A stretch of 64,000 bases of DNA from Imhoffiella fuscus (GTDB lineage Bacteria; Pseudomonadota; Gammaproteobacteria; Chromatiales; Chromatiaceae). A program made the position numbers and the translations under genes. Below the pieces are notes generated by a model. It was not told where the DNA came from. It searched no databases and saw only the letters and a list, made by a program, of their open reading frames with translations. Shown here one piece after another: positions 41,481 through 49,585 of the stretch (position 1 is the first letter of the stretch; each line of letters begins with the position of its first letter). The stretch lies in NCBI RefSeq assembly GCF_042682685.1, contig NZ_JBHUHX010000002.1:43762-107761 (forward strand), read 5' to 3'.

Positions 41481-43262
41481 ATGACTTCCTCTCTCTCCGT
41501 TGCCTCGACCTCCTTGGCTTCGCTCGATGTCGCTGCGATTCGTGCTCAGTTTCCGATTCTCGGGACATCGGTCAATGGCCGGCCGTTGACGTATCTCGAT
41601 AGCGCCGCGAGTACGCAGCAGCCCGAGTCGGTGATCGCGGCGGTCAGTGACTATCATCGACTGCATCACGCCAACATCCATCGCGGCGTTTATCAGCTCT
41701 CGCAGACCTCTACCCGGATGTACGAGGAGGCGAGGGTGGTGGTGGCTGACTTCCTGAACGCGGCCGAGCCCGCCGAGTGTCTCTTCACGCGGGGGGCGAC
41801 CGAGTCGATCAATCTGGTCGCATCCAGTTGGGGTGGAGGTTTCCTCAATCCCGGGGATGAGATTCTGATCTCGAACCTGGAGCATCATTCCAACATCGTC
41901 CCTTGGCAGATGGTTGCCCAGTCGCGCGGCGCGGTCATCAAGGTGATTCCGATCGACGATGCCGGAGATATCGATCTCGATGCCTATCGGCGTCTCCTGT
42001 CGCCTCGGACGCGGATGGTGGCGGTCAATCAGGTCTCCAACGCCTTGGGTACGATCAATCCGGTCGGGGAGATGATTCGGGAGGCGCATGCGGTCGGCGC
42101 CCTCGTGCTGGTCGATGGCGCGCAATGGGTGGCGCATGGGGCGACCGACGTTCAGGCGCTGGATGCCGATTTCTACGTCTTTTCAGGTCATAAAATCTAT
42201 GGTCCGACCGGGATCGGCGTTCTTTACGGAAAGCGCGCCCTGTTGGATGCCATGCCGCCCTATCAGGGGGGCGGGGATATGATCGAGCGGGTTACCTTCG
42301 CCGAGACGACCTATGCGCCCCTGCCCAACAAGTTCGAGGCGGGAACGCCGTACATTTCGGGCGCCGTGGGCCTGGCGGCTGCGATCGGGTGGGTTCGATC
42401 GGTGGGTCTCGATCGCATCGGCGCGCACGAACAGCGCCTGCTGTGCCATGCGACCGAGCGCTTACAGGCCATTCCAGGACTGGAGATCAAGGGGACGGCG
42501 CGTCGCAAGAGCGGTGCGCTGTCCTGGGTGATGGTCGATCCCCCAATTGCGACGCTCGATGTCGGTGCGGGTTTGGATCTGCGTGGCATCTGCGTTCGGA
42601 CTGGACACCATTGTTGCCAGCCCCTGATGGATCGGTTGGGCGTTTCCTCGACCGCGCGCGCCTCCGTGGGTGTCTACAACAGCCTGGAGGATGTGGATCG
42701 TCTGGCGGATACCTTGATTGAAATGGTCGAGGAAGAGCGCGTCAAGGCGGCCCGATCGGGGCGGGGCGGGGCGGGCTTGGCGGCGGCTGCCGAGTCGTCG
42801 GCTCCGGCCGATCTCGTCTATCCAGCGGCGGCGGCCGAGTCGCCGCAGGCTGCAGCGGAGGAAATCGCCGAGGTCTTCGCCTTTCTGCCGGACTGGCCGA
42901 TGCGTCATCAGCACGTCATCGATCTCGGCGACCAATTGCCGGCGATGCCCGAGTCCCTCAAAACCGCAGAGAACGCGGTTCACGGCTGTCAGAGCACGGT
43001 GCATATTGCAGCACGCCTCAAGCCGGGCACCGAGGATGTCATCGAGTTCCTGGCGGATAGCGATGCCAATATCGTGCGCGGACTGATCGCCTTGCTGCAG
43101 CAGCTCTATTCGGGGCAGCGTGCGCGGGATCTGCTCGACTTCGATGCGGAGGCGTTTTTCGCCAGCGTGGGGCTCGATCAGCATCTGAGTATGTCGCGGC
43201 GCAACGGTCTCGCTGCCATGGTGCAGCGTTTGCGTCAGATCGCGCGGCGACACGCGGACTGA
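41481..43262 (+). CDS. Cysteine desulfurase fused to SufE (SufS-SufE)
   Basis: This 593-residue protein joins two normally separate proteins. Residues 1 to about 420 are a SufS/CsdA-type cysteine desulfurase: LDSAASTQQP, the His in LEHHSN, PLP Lys in FSGHKIYGPTG near 237, and the persulfide Cys in RTGHHCCQP near 377. After an Ala-rich linker (about 425-460), residues about 465-593 form a SufE domain with the acceptor Cys in HGCQSTVH near 501. The fusion would pass sulfur from desulfurase to SufE in cis, for Fe-S assembly or for sulfur trafficking. No sufBCD lies beside it. The start at 41481 was chosen where the SufS N-terminus begins; a longer in-frame reading has no domain support. Confidence 0.94.
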   Translation: MTSSLSVASTSLASLDVAAIRAQFPILGTSVNGRPLTYLDSAASTQQPESVIAAVSDYHRLHHANIHRGVYQLSQTSTRMYEEARVVVADFLNAAEPAECLFTRGATESINLVASSWGGGFLNPGDEILISNLEHHSNIVPWQMVAQSRGAVIKVIPIDDAGDIDLDAYRRLLSPRTRMVAVNQVSNALGTINPVGEMIREAHAVGALVLVDGAQWVAHGATDVQALDADFYVFSGHKIYGPTGIGVLYGKRALLDAMPPYQGGGDMIERVTFAETTYAPLPNKFEAGTPYISGAVGLAAAIGWVRSVGLDRIGAHEQRLLCHATERLQAIPGLEIKGTARRKSGALSWVMVDPPIATLDVGAGLDLRGICVRTGHHCCQPLMDRLGVSSTARASVGVYNSLEDVDRLADTLIEMVEEERVKAARSGRGGAGLAAAAESSAPADLVYPAAAAESPQAAAEEIAEVFAFLPDWPMRHQHVIDLGDQLPAMPESLKTAENAVHGCQSTVHIAARLKPGTEDVIEFLADSDANIVRGLIALLQQLYSGQRARDLLDFDAEAFFASVGLDQHLSMSRRNGLAAMVQRLRQIARRHAD

Positions 43263-43280
43263 CTGTCCGCAGACGCATCG

Positions 43281-43309
43281 AAAAAGGCCGGCGAGACGCC
43301 GGCCTTTTT
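43281..43309. terminator. Bidirectional terminator between SufS-SufE and the DsrC-like gene
   Basis: AAAAAGGCCGGCG-AGA-CGCCGGCCTTTTT has an 8-bp GC stem and A5/T5 flanks and serves the two convergent genes. Confidence 0.92.
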
Positions 43310-43317
43310 GCGAGGTT

Positions 43318-43656
43318 TCAGTAACCGCCCTTGCGCATGACGGCGGGCAGTCCGGCGACCTTCGTGCCCTGCTTGGTGGGCGCGAGCGGGAAGAGTTGGT
43401 AAAGGTCCTTGCTGGTTGGCTTGCTGCCCCAGATTTTCCCCATATCCTTGAGAACGGCGCGCTCCATCGGCTGGTTCTGACTGTTGTTCAGGTACTGGTC
43501 GCGCAGATAGTTGATCAGATCCCAGTGCTTGTCGGTCAGTTCGATGCCCTCAATCTCCGCCAGCTTGCGGGCGACATCTTCGTCCCAATCCATGTGGTTT
43601 TCCAAATAGCCGTTTTCGGTGGTCGGGATGGTTTTGCCATTTACCTCGATCGCCAT
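43318..43656 (-). CDS. DsrC/TusE-fold protein with no cysteine (RspA-like)
   Basis: This 112-residue protein is the same length as the DsrC encoded at 49924 and aligns to it along its length (VNGKTIPTTENGYLENHMDWDEDVA, LTDKHWDLINYLRDQY, LYQLFPLAPTKQGTKVAGLP). It ends in VMRKGGY where DsrC has the two-Cys arm CRFAGLPKPTGCV. There is no cysteine anywhere in the protein, so it cannot carry persulfide like DsrC (two Cys) or TusE (one Cys). Cys-free members of the family have been called RspA, with a suggested regulatory role; function is unproven. It follows the Cas6-like gene on the same strand after 151 bp. Confidence 0.85.
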   Translation of the reverse strand: MAIEVNGKTIPTTENGYLENHMDWDEDVARKLAEIEGIELTDKHWDLINYLRDQYLNNSQNQPMERAVLKDMGKIWGSKPTSKDLYQLFPLAPTKQGTKVAGLPAVMRKGGY

Positions 43657-43807
43657 CGTTCGCTCCTCATATCTTCATCGCTATGGCGCGGCCGCGCAGC
43701 GGCTGGACGCCTCATTGGTGTATCAGAGGACGTGAATCTTATGATTTTGTGATGGAAACGTCATCATCCTCGATGCGACCGCTCTCTCGGGGTGGCGAGG
43801 CAAAGGC

Positions 43808-44503
43808 TCAGTGCGTCTTCTTGATCGAGTCGATTCCCTTGTGGGGGATGAAGATTCCGCACCCCATCAAGGGATGTTGCCCCAGTCCCCGCGCCTGAAG
43901 CCGAAGCGATTCCTCACGGGTCAGTCCGGCGAGCATGAGGCTGCGGGTGTGGATGGCGCCGCGCTCGGTGGCAAGGCTGAGGGTCTTGCCGCACAGCGCC
44001 TTACGGATGTGGATGTCGATCCGCTCCAGTTCGCGGGCGGCCGTCTCCAGAAACCTCTCTTCATCGATGGGGGCGGAATCGTCGTTGAAGGTGACGTGGC
44101 GTGAGAACAGCGTGGTTTCTCGACTCAGCGGTTTGATCTTTCCGGTCTCGATCGTGAGCGGGTGTCCTGCCAGATCCATTCGCGCGCCCTGAAGTTGCTC
44201 CATCAGATCCTTGACGCGGCGACCGGGGGCGCGGATCGTCAGTTTGGTGCGGCGCGAGAGCATGAGTAGTGTGTCGCGTCCATGTTCGGGGCGCTCCCAG
44301 CCGTTTTGCGAGCCGGCGACATGGATGCTGTGGATCGCCATTCCGGGTTCCTCGGCGATCCAGGGTACGAGGTCGCGCACGGCCTGTTCGAGCAGGTAGG
44401 CGTGATCGACGGGGATGGATTTGCAGTCGATCGAGAACAGGATGTCCAGGGTATCGTCCGTCGTGGCGTCCGGTTCGGGGCTTTCGTCTTCGTTCCAGAA
44501 CAT
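43808..44503 (-). CDS. Stand-alone Cas6/Cmx6-like RAMP protein
   Basis: This 231-residue protein resembles the MYXAN-type Cas6 (Cmx6) family of CRISPR RNA endonucleases. Likenesses are DILFSIDCKSIPVDHAYLLE at the start (P-x-D-H), LSRRTKLTIRAP in the middle, LFSRHVTF, FLETAARELERI, RSLMLAGLTREESLRLQ, and a C-terminal glycine-rich loop GLGQHPLMGCGIFIPHKGI typical of RAMP proteins. There is no repeat array and no other cas gene in the window, so CRISPR function is unlikely here. It lies in a four-gene minus-strand set, 28 bp after the helical protein and upstream of the cysteine-free DsrC-like gene. Several His and Arg residues could catalyse RNA cleavage, but activity is unknown. The family call comes from memory of its motifs, without a profile search. 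Confidence 0.65.
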   Translation of the reverse strand: MFWNEDESPEPDATTDDTLDILFSIDCKSIPVDHAYLLEQAVRDLVPWIAEEPGMAIHSIHVAGSQNGWERPEHGRDTLLMLSRRTKLTIRAPGRRVKDLMEQLQGARMDLAGHPLTIETGKIKPLSRETTLFSRHVTFNDDSAPIDEERFLETAARELERIDIHIRKALCGKTLSLATERGAIHTRSLMLAGLTREESLRLQARGLGQHPLMGCGIFIPHKGIDSIKKTH

Positions 44504-44531
44504 TTTCCGTCATGCGCTCCGTTGCGGGGCT

Positions 44532-45254
44532 CTACTGGTTGAACGGCAGGCGCGCCTGCAGCGCTTCGCGGTCGAACCACCAATCGTCCTGAACGAGTAC
44601 GTCGACGACGTTGCGCAGCCGGACCAGGAATTTCTCCGGTTCCTTGAGCTCCAGGCGATCCATCCAAAGGTCGAGCTGCTCGGGTGAATCGATTCCGCTA
44701 TGGCGTCGCGCGACAGTGCCGAGCAGCTGGGTCGTGAAAAACATGAGGTCCTCGCGCTGACGGCCGTGCGCGCGTACGTCCGACAGGAAGAGCGCCGTCG
44801 CAGCCGCCACGGCGGCGCCATCCGCATCGTCGGGCGTTTCATCGATCACATGATTGAGAAGCTCGATGGTGAGTTCTGGGTCGATGGGGCAGGTAACCGC
44901 GATCCAGATGCCTTGGCCGAGTGCGCCGATGGATTCAGGTCGGTTGGCGCGAAAGAGCACGTCGCAGGCGTCCGCCGCCAGTTCGAACTGATCGGATGCG
45001 ATGAAGTGCTCGAAGGCGGCGCGCCCGATCGGCCAGGCCTCCTCTCCGCGCTCGAGTTCGACCAGCGTTCGTGCGATCTGGAGGCGGAGATCCGCCAGTC
45101 GATGCGGCGAGCATCCGCAGCGCTCCAGGTCGCGCATGTGGTCGAGCAGAACCTGTAGGTGCGATTCCAGCGCAGCCGCTTCGCCCCCGAAGTTCATGAC
45201 GGAGTCGGCCGCTGTGTCTGGAAGGCTGTGGGCGAGAAGATCGAATTGCTTCAT
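44532..45254 (-). CDS. Helical protein of unknown function, TPR-like front half
   Basis: I do not recognise this 240-residue protein. It is predicted all-helical, and its middle (LADLRLQIARTLVELERGEEA, FEHFIASDQFELAADACDVLFRA) has the spacing of TPR-type helical hairpins. The C-terminus (LKEPEKFLVRLRNVVDVLVQDDWWFDREALQARLPFNQ, key WW pair near residue 223) looks like a separate small domain. There are four cysteines but no CxxC. It has no clear ribosome site, but starts 24 bp after the 63-residue upstream gene and leads to the Cas6-like gene by 28 bp, so it belongs to that operon. Confidence 0.65.
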   Translation of the reverse strand: MKQFDLLAHSLPDTAADSVMNFGGEAAALESHLQVLLDHMRDLERCGCSPHRLADLRLQIARTLVELERGEEAWPIGRAAFEHFIASDQFELAADACDVLFRANRPESIGALGQGIWIAVTCPIDPELTIELLNHVIDETPDDADGAAVAAATALFLSDVRAHGRQREDLMFFTTQLLGTVARRHSGIDSPEQLDLWMDRLELKEPEKFLVRLRNVVDVLVQDDWWFDREALQARLPFNQ

Positions 45255-45277
45255 AGGATTGTGACCGCAGCCGTGTG

Positions 45278-45469
45278 TTATCGCAAAAGCCCGCTGAAGG
45301 CCGCTTCGAGGCGGTCTTCCCAATTGTCCGGTGTATCTGGATATGGGGGCTTCACGTCCATTCGAAAGAACCGCTCGCCGGAGCGGGCCACGTTCTGAAT
45401 CAATGGAAGGAGCTGGTCGAAGGATTCGATATCTTGATTGGCGACCAGGATGTCGCTGAGTTTAAGCAT
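45278..45469 (-). CDS. 63-residue protein of unknown function, first of the minus-strand set next to dsr
   Basis: This small acidic/neutral protein (start MLKLSDILVANQDIESFDQL, later WEDRLEAAFSGLLR) has no recognisable domain. AGAGGG seven bases before the ATG supports translation. It precedes the helical protein by 24 bp on the same strand. The ORF ends in GLLR, and the whole sequence looks helical apart from a PPYPDTPDN turn. Confidence 0.6.
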   Translation of the reverse strand: MLKLSDILVANQDIESFDQLLPLIQNVARSGERFFRMDVKPPYPDTPDNWEDRLEAAFSGLLR

Positions 45470-46281
45470 GTTTTTTCCCTCTGGCCCCGTCGGTCGTTGT
45501 CCCGCTAAATCAGGCGTATTCTCGCTTTACGATCTGGGTCAGCCTAGGCCGGTTTCGACCGCTCGGCGCATTGGTGTCGTTCTAAAAACCGTTTCGATGA
45601 CCAGGATCAAGCCGCGATGATGCCCTATTGCGATGAGCTGCCTCAACGGGGTGCTGTCCTCGCTATCTCATTTTTATCGCATTCGCTCGGCAGCCAGGGG
45701 TGACGTGTGCCGGTCTGGCCTCTGCGTATTGCGCTCGGAAATCAATGTGCTGACAGGGCCGGTCGAAAACAACGCAGCGTTCGGTGGTTCGCTCGTGCTC
45801 GGAGAGGGTGGGGCGTTCGTCCGAGCCGGATGATTGATCTCTAAATACTTTATTAATTAGAATATGATTATATTATAAGAAATTGACTTGTCCGTCGGCG
45901 ACTTGTAGCATCCCGGTCAAGCAAGCTTCGCGAGACATGGCGGTGCGTGCGCATTTTCAATGCGATCTGTGGATTCGCGTCACGTTGTCCGCTGGCAGAC
46001 TGTCGGGCGAACACGAAAAAGGCATATCCCGAAAGAGATAGCTCGAAGGTGGGCGGCTCCCCCAACCGTGGAATGGTCACGATGGTGTTTAAATCGGTAA
46101 ATTAACAACTGCCGATGGGGTTGCCGGTACAGGCAGAGACGACGCATAGGGTCGGTACCACTACCTCCAATCCAGACGTGACGTGCGCATCCATCTGCTG
46201 CCCGGTTCGCCCGCCGTGGTATGAGCGATCATGCGCATATCCCACTCGCTTTCCTGGTTAATTGATAGGAGAGACCGCTCA
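45470..46281. promoter_or_regulatory. 812-bp divergent region before dsrA with an AT-rich core
   Basis: This is the longest gene-free stretch in the window. It holds an AT-rich block at about 45835-45885, unlike its GC-rich surroundings. On the plus strand TTGACT (45883-45888) and TAGCAT (45906-45911) are exactly 17 bp apart, the best promoter candidate for the dsr operon, with a leader of about 360 nt. On the minus strand TATAAT-like sequence occurs in the same block and could serve the 63-residue gene. A minus-strand open frame at 45868-46080 (70 codons) has no ribosome site that I can support. The dsr transcript start in Allochromatium is not recalled with certainty. Confidence 0.5.
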
Positions 46282-47535
46282 ATGGCTATCGATAAGCACA
46301 CGACCCCGATGCTCGACCAGCTCGAGACCGGCCCCTGGCCGAGCTTCATCTCCGGTATCAAGCGGCTGCGCGATCAGCATCCGGATGCGCGCATCAACGA
46401 GATGACCAACGACCTCTTGGGTCAGCTCGAACACTCCTACGAGACCCGCAAGGGCTACTGGAAAGGCGGCACGGTTTCCGTCTTCGGTTATGGCGGCGGC
46501 ATCATTCCGCGCTTCTCGGAGGTCGGTAAGGTTTTCCCGAAGTCCAAGGAATTCCATACGTTGCGCGTTCAGCCGCCAGCGGGCAATCACTACACCACCG
46601 CCATGCTGCGCCAATTGGCCGACAGTTGGGAGAAGTACGGCTCCGGTCTGATTACCTTCCACGGTCAGACCGGGAACATCATGTTCATCGGCACCAATAC
46701 CCAGAATACCCAGCATTTCTTCGATGAAGTCAACGAATACGGTTGGGACTTGGGCGGCGCCGGCCCCTGTGTGCGCACCGCCATGTCTTGTGTGGGGTCG
46801 GCGCGCTGCGAGATGTCCTGCACCAACGAGCTGAAGGCTCACCGGATGCTGGTCAATAACTTCGTCGATGATGTGCATCGGCCCGCGTTGCCCTACAAGT
46901 TCAAATTCAAGGTCTCGGGCTGTCCGAACGACTGTCAGAACGCGATCGAGCGCTCCGACTTCGCCGTCCTGGGCACCTGGCGCGACGACATGAAGGTCGA
47001 CCAGACCGAAGTCAAGAATTACGTCGCCGACAAGGGGCGCCAGTACTACATCGACAACGTCATCACGCGCTGTCCGACCAAGGCGCTGTCGCTCAACGAC
47101 GACGATACACTTGAGGTCAACAACCGCGATTGCGTGCGCTGCATGCACTGCCTGAACGTCATGCCCAAGGCGTTGCACCCCGGCGACGACAAGGGCGTCA
47201 CCATCCTCATCGGCGGTAAGCGCACACTCAAGATCGGCGACCTAATGGGCACTGTCGTGGTCCCCTTCAAGAAGCTGGAAACCGAGGAAGACTACGAATC
47301 CCTGGTCGAGATGGCCGAAACCATCATCGATTTCTGGGCCGAGAACGGCCTGGAGCACGAGCGTTGCGGCGAGATGATCGAGCGTATCGGGCTGGCCAAC
47401 TTCCTTGAGGGCATCGGTATCGAGCCGGACCCCAACATGCTGAGCCACCCGCGCCAGAGTTCCTATGTCCGCATGGATGGCTGGGACGAGGCCGCCGAGG
47501 AATGGTTCGCGCGACAAGCCGAGGGCGGTAGCTGA
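46282..47535 (+). CDS. dsrA: DsrA, alpha subunit of reverse-type sulfite reductase
   Basis: DsrAB in sulfur oxidisers runs in reverse, oxidising DsrC-bound persulfide sulfur to sulfite in the cytoplasm with siroheme/siroamide and [4Fe-4S] centres. The 417-residue alpha chain has the coupled siroheme-[4Fe-4S] ligands CVGSARCEMSC near 170 and SGCPNDCQNAIE near 213, and an added ferredoxin-type domain (CVRCMHCLNVMPKAL near 283 with RCPTKAL before it). AGGAGA precedes the ATG. It opens the operon dsrABEFHCMKLJOPNRS. The sequence supports a sulfite reductase alpha chain; the oxidative direction is inferred from dsrEFH and dsrL being present and dsrD absent. Confidence 0.98.
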   Translation: MAIDKHTTPMLDQLETGPWPSFISGIKRLRDQHPDARINEMTNDLLGQLEHSYETRKGYWKGGTVSVFGYGGGIIPRFSEVGKVFPKSKEFHTLRVQPPAGNHYTTAMLRQLADSWEKYGSGLITFHGQTGNIMFIGTNTQNTQHFFDEVNEYGWDLGGAGPCVRTAMSCVGSARCEMSCTNELKAHRMLVNNFVDDVHRPALPYKFKFKVSGCPNDCQNAIERSDFAVLGTWRDDMKVDQTEVKNYVADKGRQYYIDNVITRCPTKALSLNDDDTLEVNNRDCVRCMHCLNVMPKALHPGDDKGVTILIGGKRTLKIGDLMGTVVVPFKKLETEEDYESLVEMAETIIDFWAENGLEHERCGEMIERIGLANFLEGIGIEPDPNMLSHPRQSSYVRMDGWDEAAEEWFARQAEGGS

Positions 47536-47623
47536 GCCGCGCCCGACCGACCATCATACTCATTACCTGAACTGAACCATTCGAACCGAGCCGTTCGAAA
47601 CGAATAATTCGGAGGATTAGGCA

Positions 47624-48694
47624 ATGGCGGAAATGCGCGAGCCAATCGAGTCGGGCTGCCCGGATCCCTGGCAGTACATGCATCCGGTGATGCGTAAGAA
47701 TTTCGGTCAGTGGAAGTATCACGACCATCCGCGTCCGGGCGTGCTGCTGCACGTCGCCTACAGCGGCGATCAGATCTGGACCGTCAAGGCCGGCACTCAG
47801 CGCATCCTGGATGTCTTCTCGCTGCGCAAGCTGTGCGATATCGGCGATCAGTTCGCCGACGGCCATGTCCACTTCACCTTGCGCTCCAACATCGAGTACA
47901 TGGTGAGCGATGAGGCCAAGGTTCAGCCGCTGATCGACGCACTGGAAGAGGCGGGCTTCGTCGTTGGCGGAACCCAGAACTCGGTGGCGATGATTTCGCA
48001 CACCCAGGGCTGGCTGCACTGCGACATTCCGGGCACCGATGCCTCGGGCGTTGTGAAGTCCATGATGGACGAACTCATCGACGAGTTCCGCAACACCAAC
48101 ATGCCCAACCGGGTGCATATCACCACCTCCTGTTGCCAGATCAACTGTGGCGGGCAGGGCGATATCGCCATCAACATCCAGCACACCAAGCCACCCAAGA
48201 TCAACCACGATCTGGTCGCCAACGTCTGCGAGCGCCCCTCGGTCGTCGCACGCTGCCCCGTGGCCGCCATCCGTCCGGCCATGGTCAACGGCAAGCCGTC
48301 GCTGGAAGTCGACGAGCGCAAGTGCATCTGCTGCGGCGCCTGTTTCCCGCCCTGTCCGCCCATGCAGATCAACGATGCCGAACATTCCAAGCTGGCGATC
48401 TGGGTCGGCGGCAACCACTCCAACGCGCGCGGCAAGCCGACCTTCCAGAAGCTGGTCGCGGCCGGCATCCCCAACAACCCGCCGCGCTGGCCGGAGGCGA
48501 CCGCCATCGTCAAGCGCATCCTCAAGGCCTATAAGGAAGGTGCGAAGGACTGGGAGCGGATCAACGAGTGGATCGAGCGCATCGGCTGGCCGCGCTTCTT
48601 CGAAGAGGTCGAGTTGCCGTTCACCAAATACCACATCGACACCTGGCGCGGCGCGCGCGCGAGCTTCAATAGCTCGTCCTACATCCGCTTCTGA
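47624..48694 (+). CDS. dsrB: DsrB, beta subunit of reverse-type sulfite reductase
   Basis: This is the 356-residue beta chain of the alpha2beta2 sulfite reductase. It carries the siroheme/cluster cysteines (TTSCCQINCGGQGDIAINI near residue 168) and a ferredoxin insertion (CICCGACFPPCPPM near residue 230, with CPVAAIRP before it). The catalytic siroheme sits in this chain in characterised enzymes. GGAGGATTAGGCA precedes the ATG. Spacing to dsrA is 88 bp and to dsrE 48 bp. Confidence 0.98.
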   Translation: MAEMREPIESGCPDPWQYMHPVMRKNFGQWKYHDHPRPGVLLHVAYSGDQIWTVKAGTQRILDVFSLRKLCDIGDQFADGHVHFTLRSNIEYMVSDEAKVQPLIDALEEAGFVVGGTQNSVAMISHTQGWLHCDIPGTDASGVVKSMMDELIDEFRNTNMPNRVHITTSCCQINCGGQGDIAINIQHTKPPKINHDLVANVCERPSVVARCPVAAIRPAMVNGKPSLEVDERKCICCGACFPPCPPMQINDAEHSKLAIWVGGNHSNARGKPTFQKLVAAGIPNNPPRWPEATAIVKRILKAYKEGAKDWERINEWIERIGWPRFFEEVELPFTKYHIDTWRGARASFNSSSYIRF

Positions 48695-48742
48695 GCAGCG
48701 GTTTGGGGACAGGTTGAATCACCACACCTATTCGAGGTCGAC

Positions 48743-49135
48743 ATGAAGTTCGCTCTTCAGATCAACGAGGGACCTTACCAGCACCAGGCATCGGACTCGG
48801 CCTATCAGTTCGCCAAGGCCGCGCTGGAGAAGGGGCACGAAATTTTCCGTGTCTTCTTCTATCACGACGGTGTCAACAATTCGACGCGTCTGACCACCCC
48901 GCCTCAGGACGATCGCCATATCGTCAATCGCTGGGCGGAGCTGGCTGAACAGCACAACCTCGATATGGTCGTCTGCGTGGCTGCGGCCCAGCGGCGCGGC
49001 ATCGTCGACGAGGGGGAGGCCACCCGCAACGGCAAGGACGCCACCAACATCCATCCCAAGTTCCGCATCTCGGGGCTCGGGCAGCTGGTCGAGGCGGCGA
49101 TCCAGTCGGATCGTCTCGTCGTCTTCGGCGATTGA
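48743..49135 (+). CDS. dsrE: DsrE, sulfurtransferase subunit (TusD-like)
   Basis: DsrE forms a heterohexamer with DsrF and DsrH (the TusBCD relatives) and carries persulfide toward DsrC in the cytoplasm. The 130-residue protein has the active cysteine at position 78 (MVVCVAAAQRRG), identical in position to the Cys78 known to be essential in A. vinosum DsrE. Presence of dsrEFH is a marker for the sulfur-oxidising, not sulfate-reducing, direction of Dsr. Confidence 0.98.
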   Translation: MKFALQINEGPYQHQASDSAYQFAKAALEKGHEIFRVFFYHDGVNNSTRLTTPPQDDRHIVNRWAELAEQHNLDMVVCVAAAQRRGIVDEGEATRNGKDATNIHPKFRISGLGQLVEAAIQSDRLVVFGD

Positions 49136-49147
49136 AGGGGCGCAGCT

Positions 49148-49558
49148 ATGTCTGAAATCGTGAAGAAATTTATGTATCTGAATCGCAAGGCCCCGTACGG
49201 CACCATCTACGCCTGGGAGGCGTTGGAAGTGGTGCTCATCGGCGCGGCCTTCGATCAGGACGTCTGTGTGATGTTCATGGACGACGGTGTCTACCAGCTG
49301 ACCAAGGGACAGGATCCCAAGGGCATCGGGATGAAAAACTTCTCCCCGACCTTCCGCACTCTGGGCGACTACGAGGTCAAGCGCATCTTCGTCGATCGCG
49401 CCTCGCTGGAGGCCCGCGGTCTGACCCAGGATGATCTGGTCGAGATCGCCTTCGAGGATTTCGAGACCGAGGAAGAGATCGACAATATCGTCGAGGTCGT
49501 GGATTCGGAGCGCGTCAGCGAGCTGATGAACGATTCGGACGTGGTCTTCAGCTTCTAG
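49148..49558 (+). CDS. dsrF: DsrF, sulfurtransferase subunit (TusC-like)
   Basis: This 136-residue middle subunit of DsrEFH has the DsrE/F fold (FMYLNRKAPYGTIYAWEALEVVLIGAAFDQDVCVMFMDDGVYQL). Its only obvious cysteine (DVCVMF) is not thought to be the essential one. It starts 12 bp after dsrE, and GGGGCGCAGC gives a modest ribosome site. Confidence 0.97.
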   Translation: MSEIVKKFMYLNRKAPYGTIYAWEALEVVLIGAAFDQDVCVMFMDDGVYQLTKGQDPKGIGMKNFSPTFRTLGDYEVKRIFVDRASLEARGLTQDDLVEIAFEDFETEEEIDNIVEVVDSERVSELMNDSDVVFSF

Positions 49559-49585
49559 GTCTTCAGTCTTCGGGGAGTGATCCGA

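Noticed and set aside
43808..44503. Active CRISPR-Cas system
   Set aside because: Only a Cas6-like gene is present. No direct repeats with spacers and no other cas gene were seen in the window.
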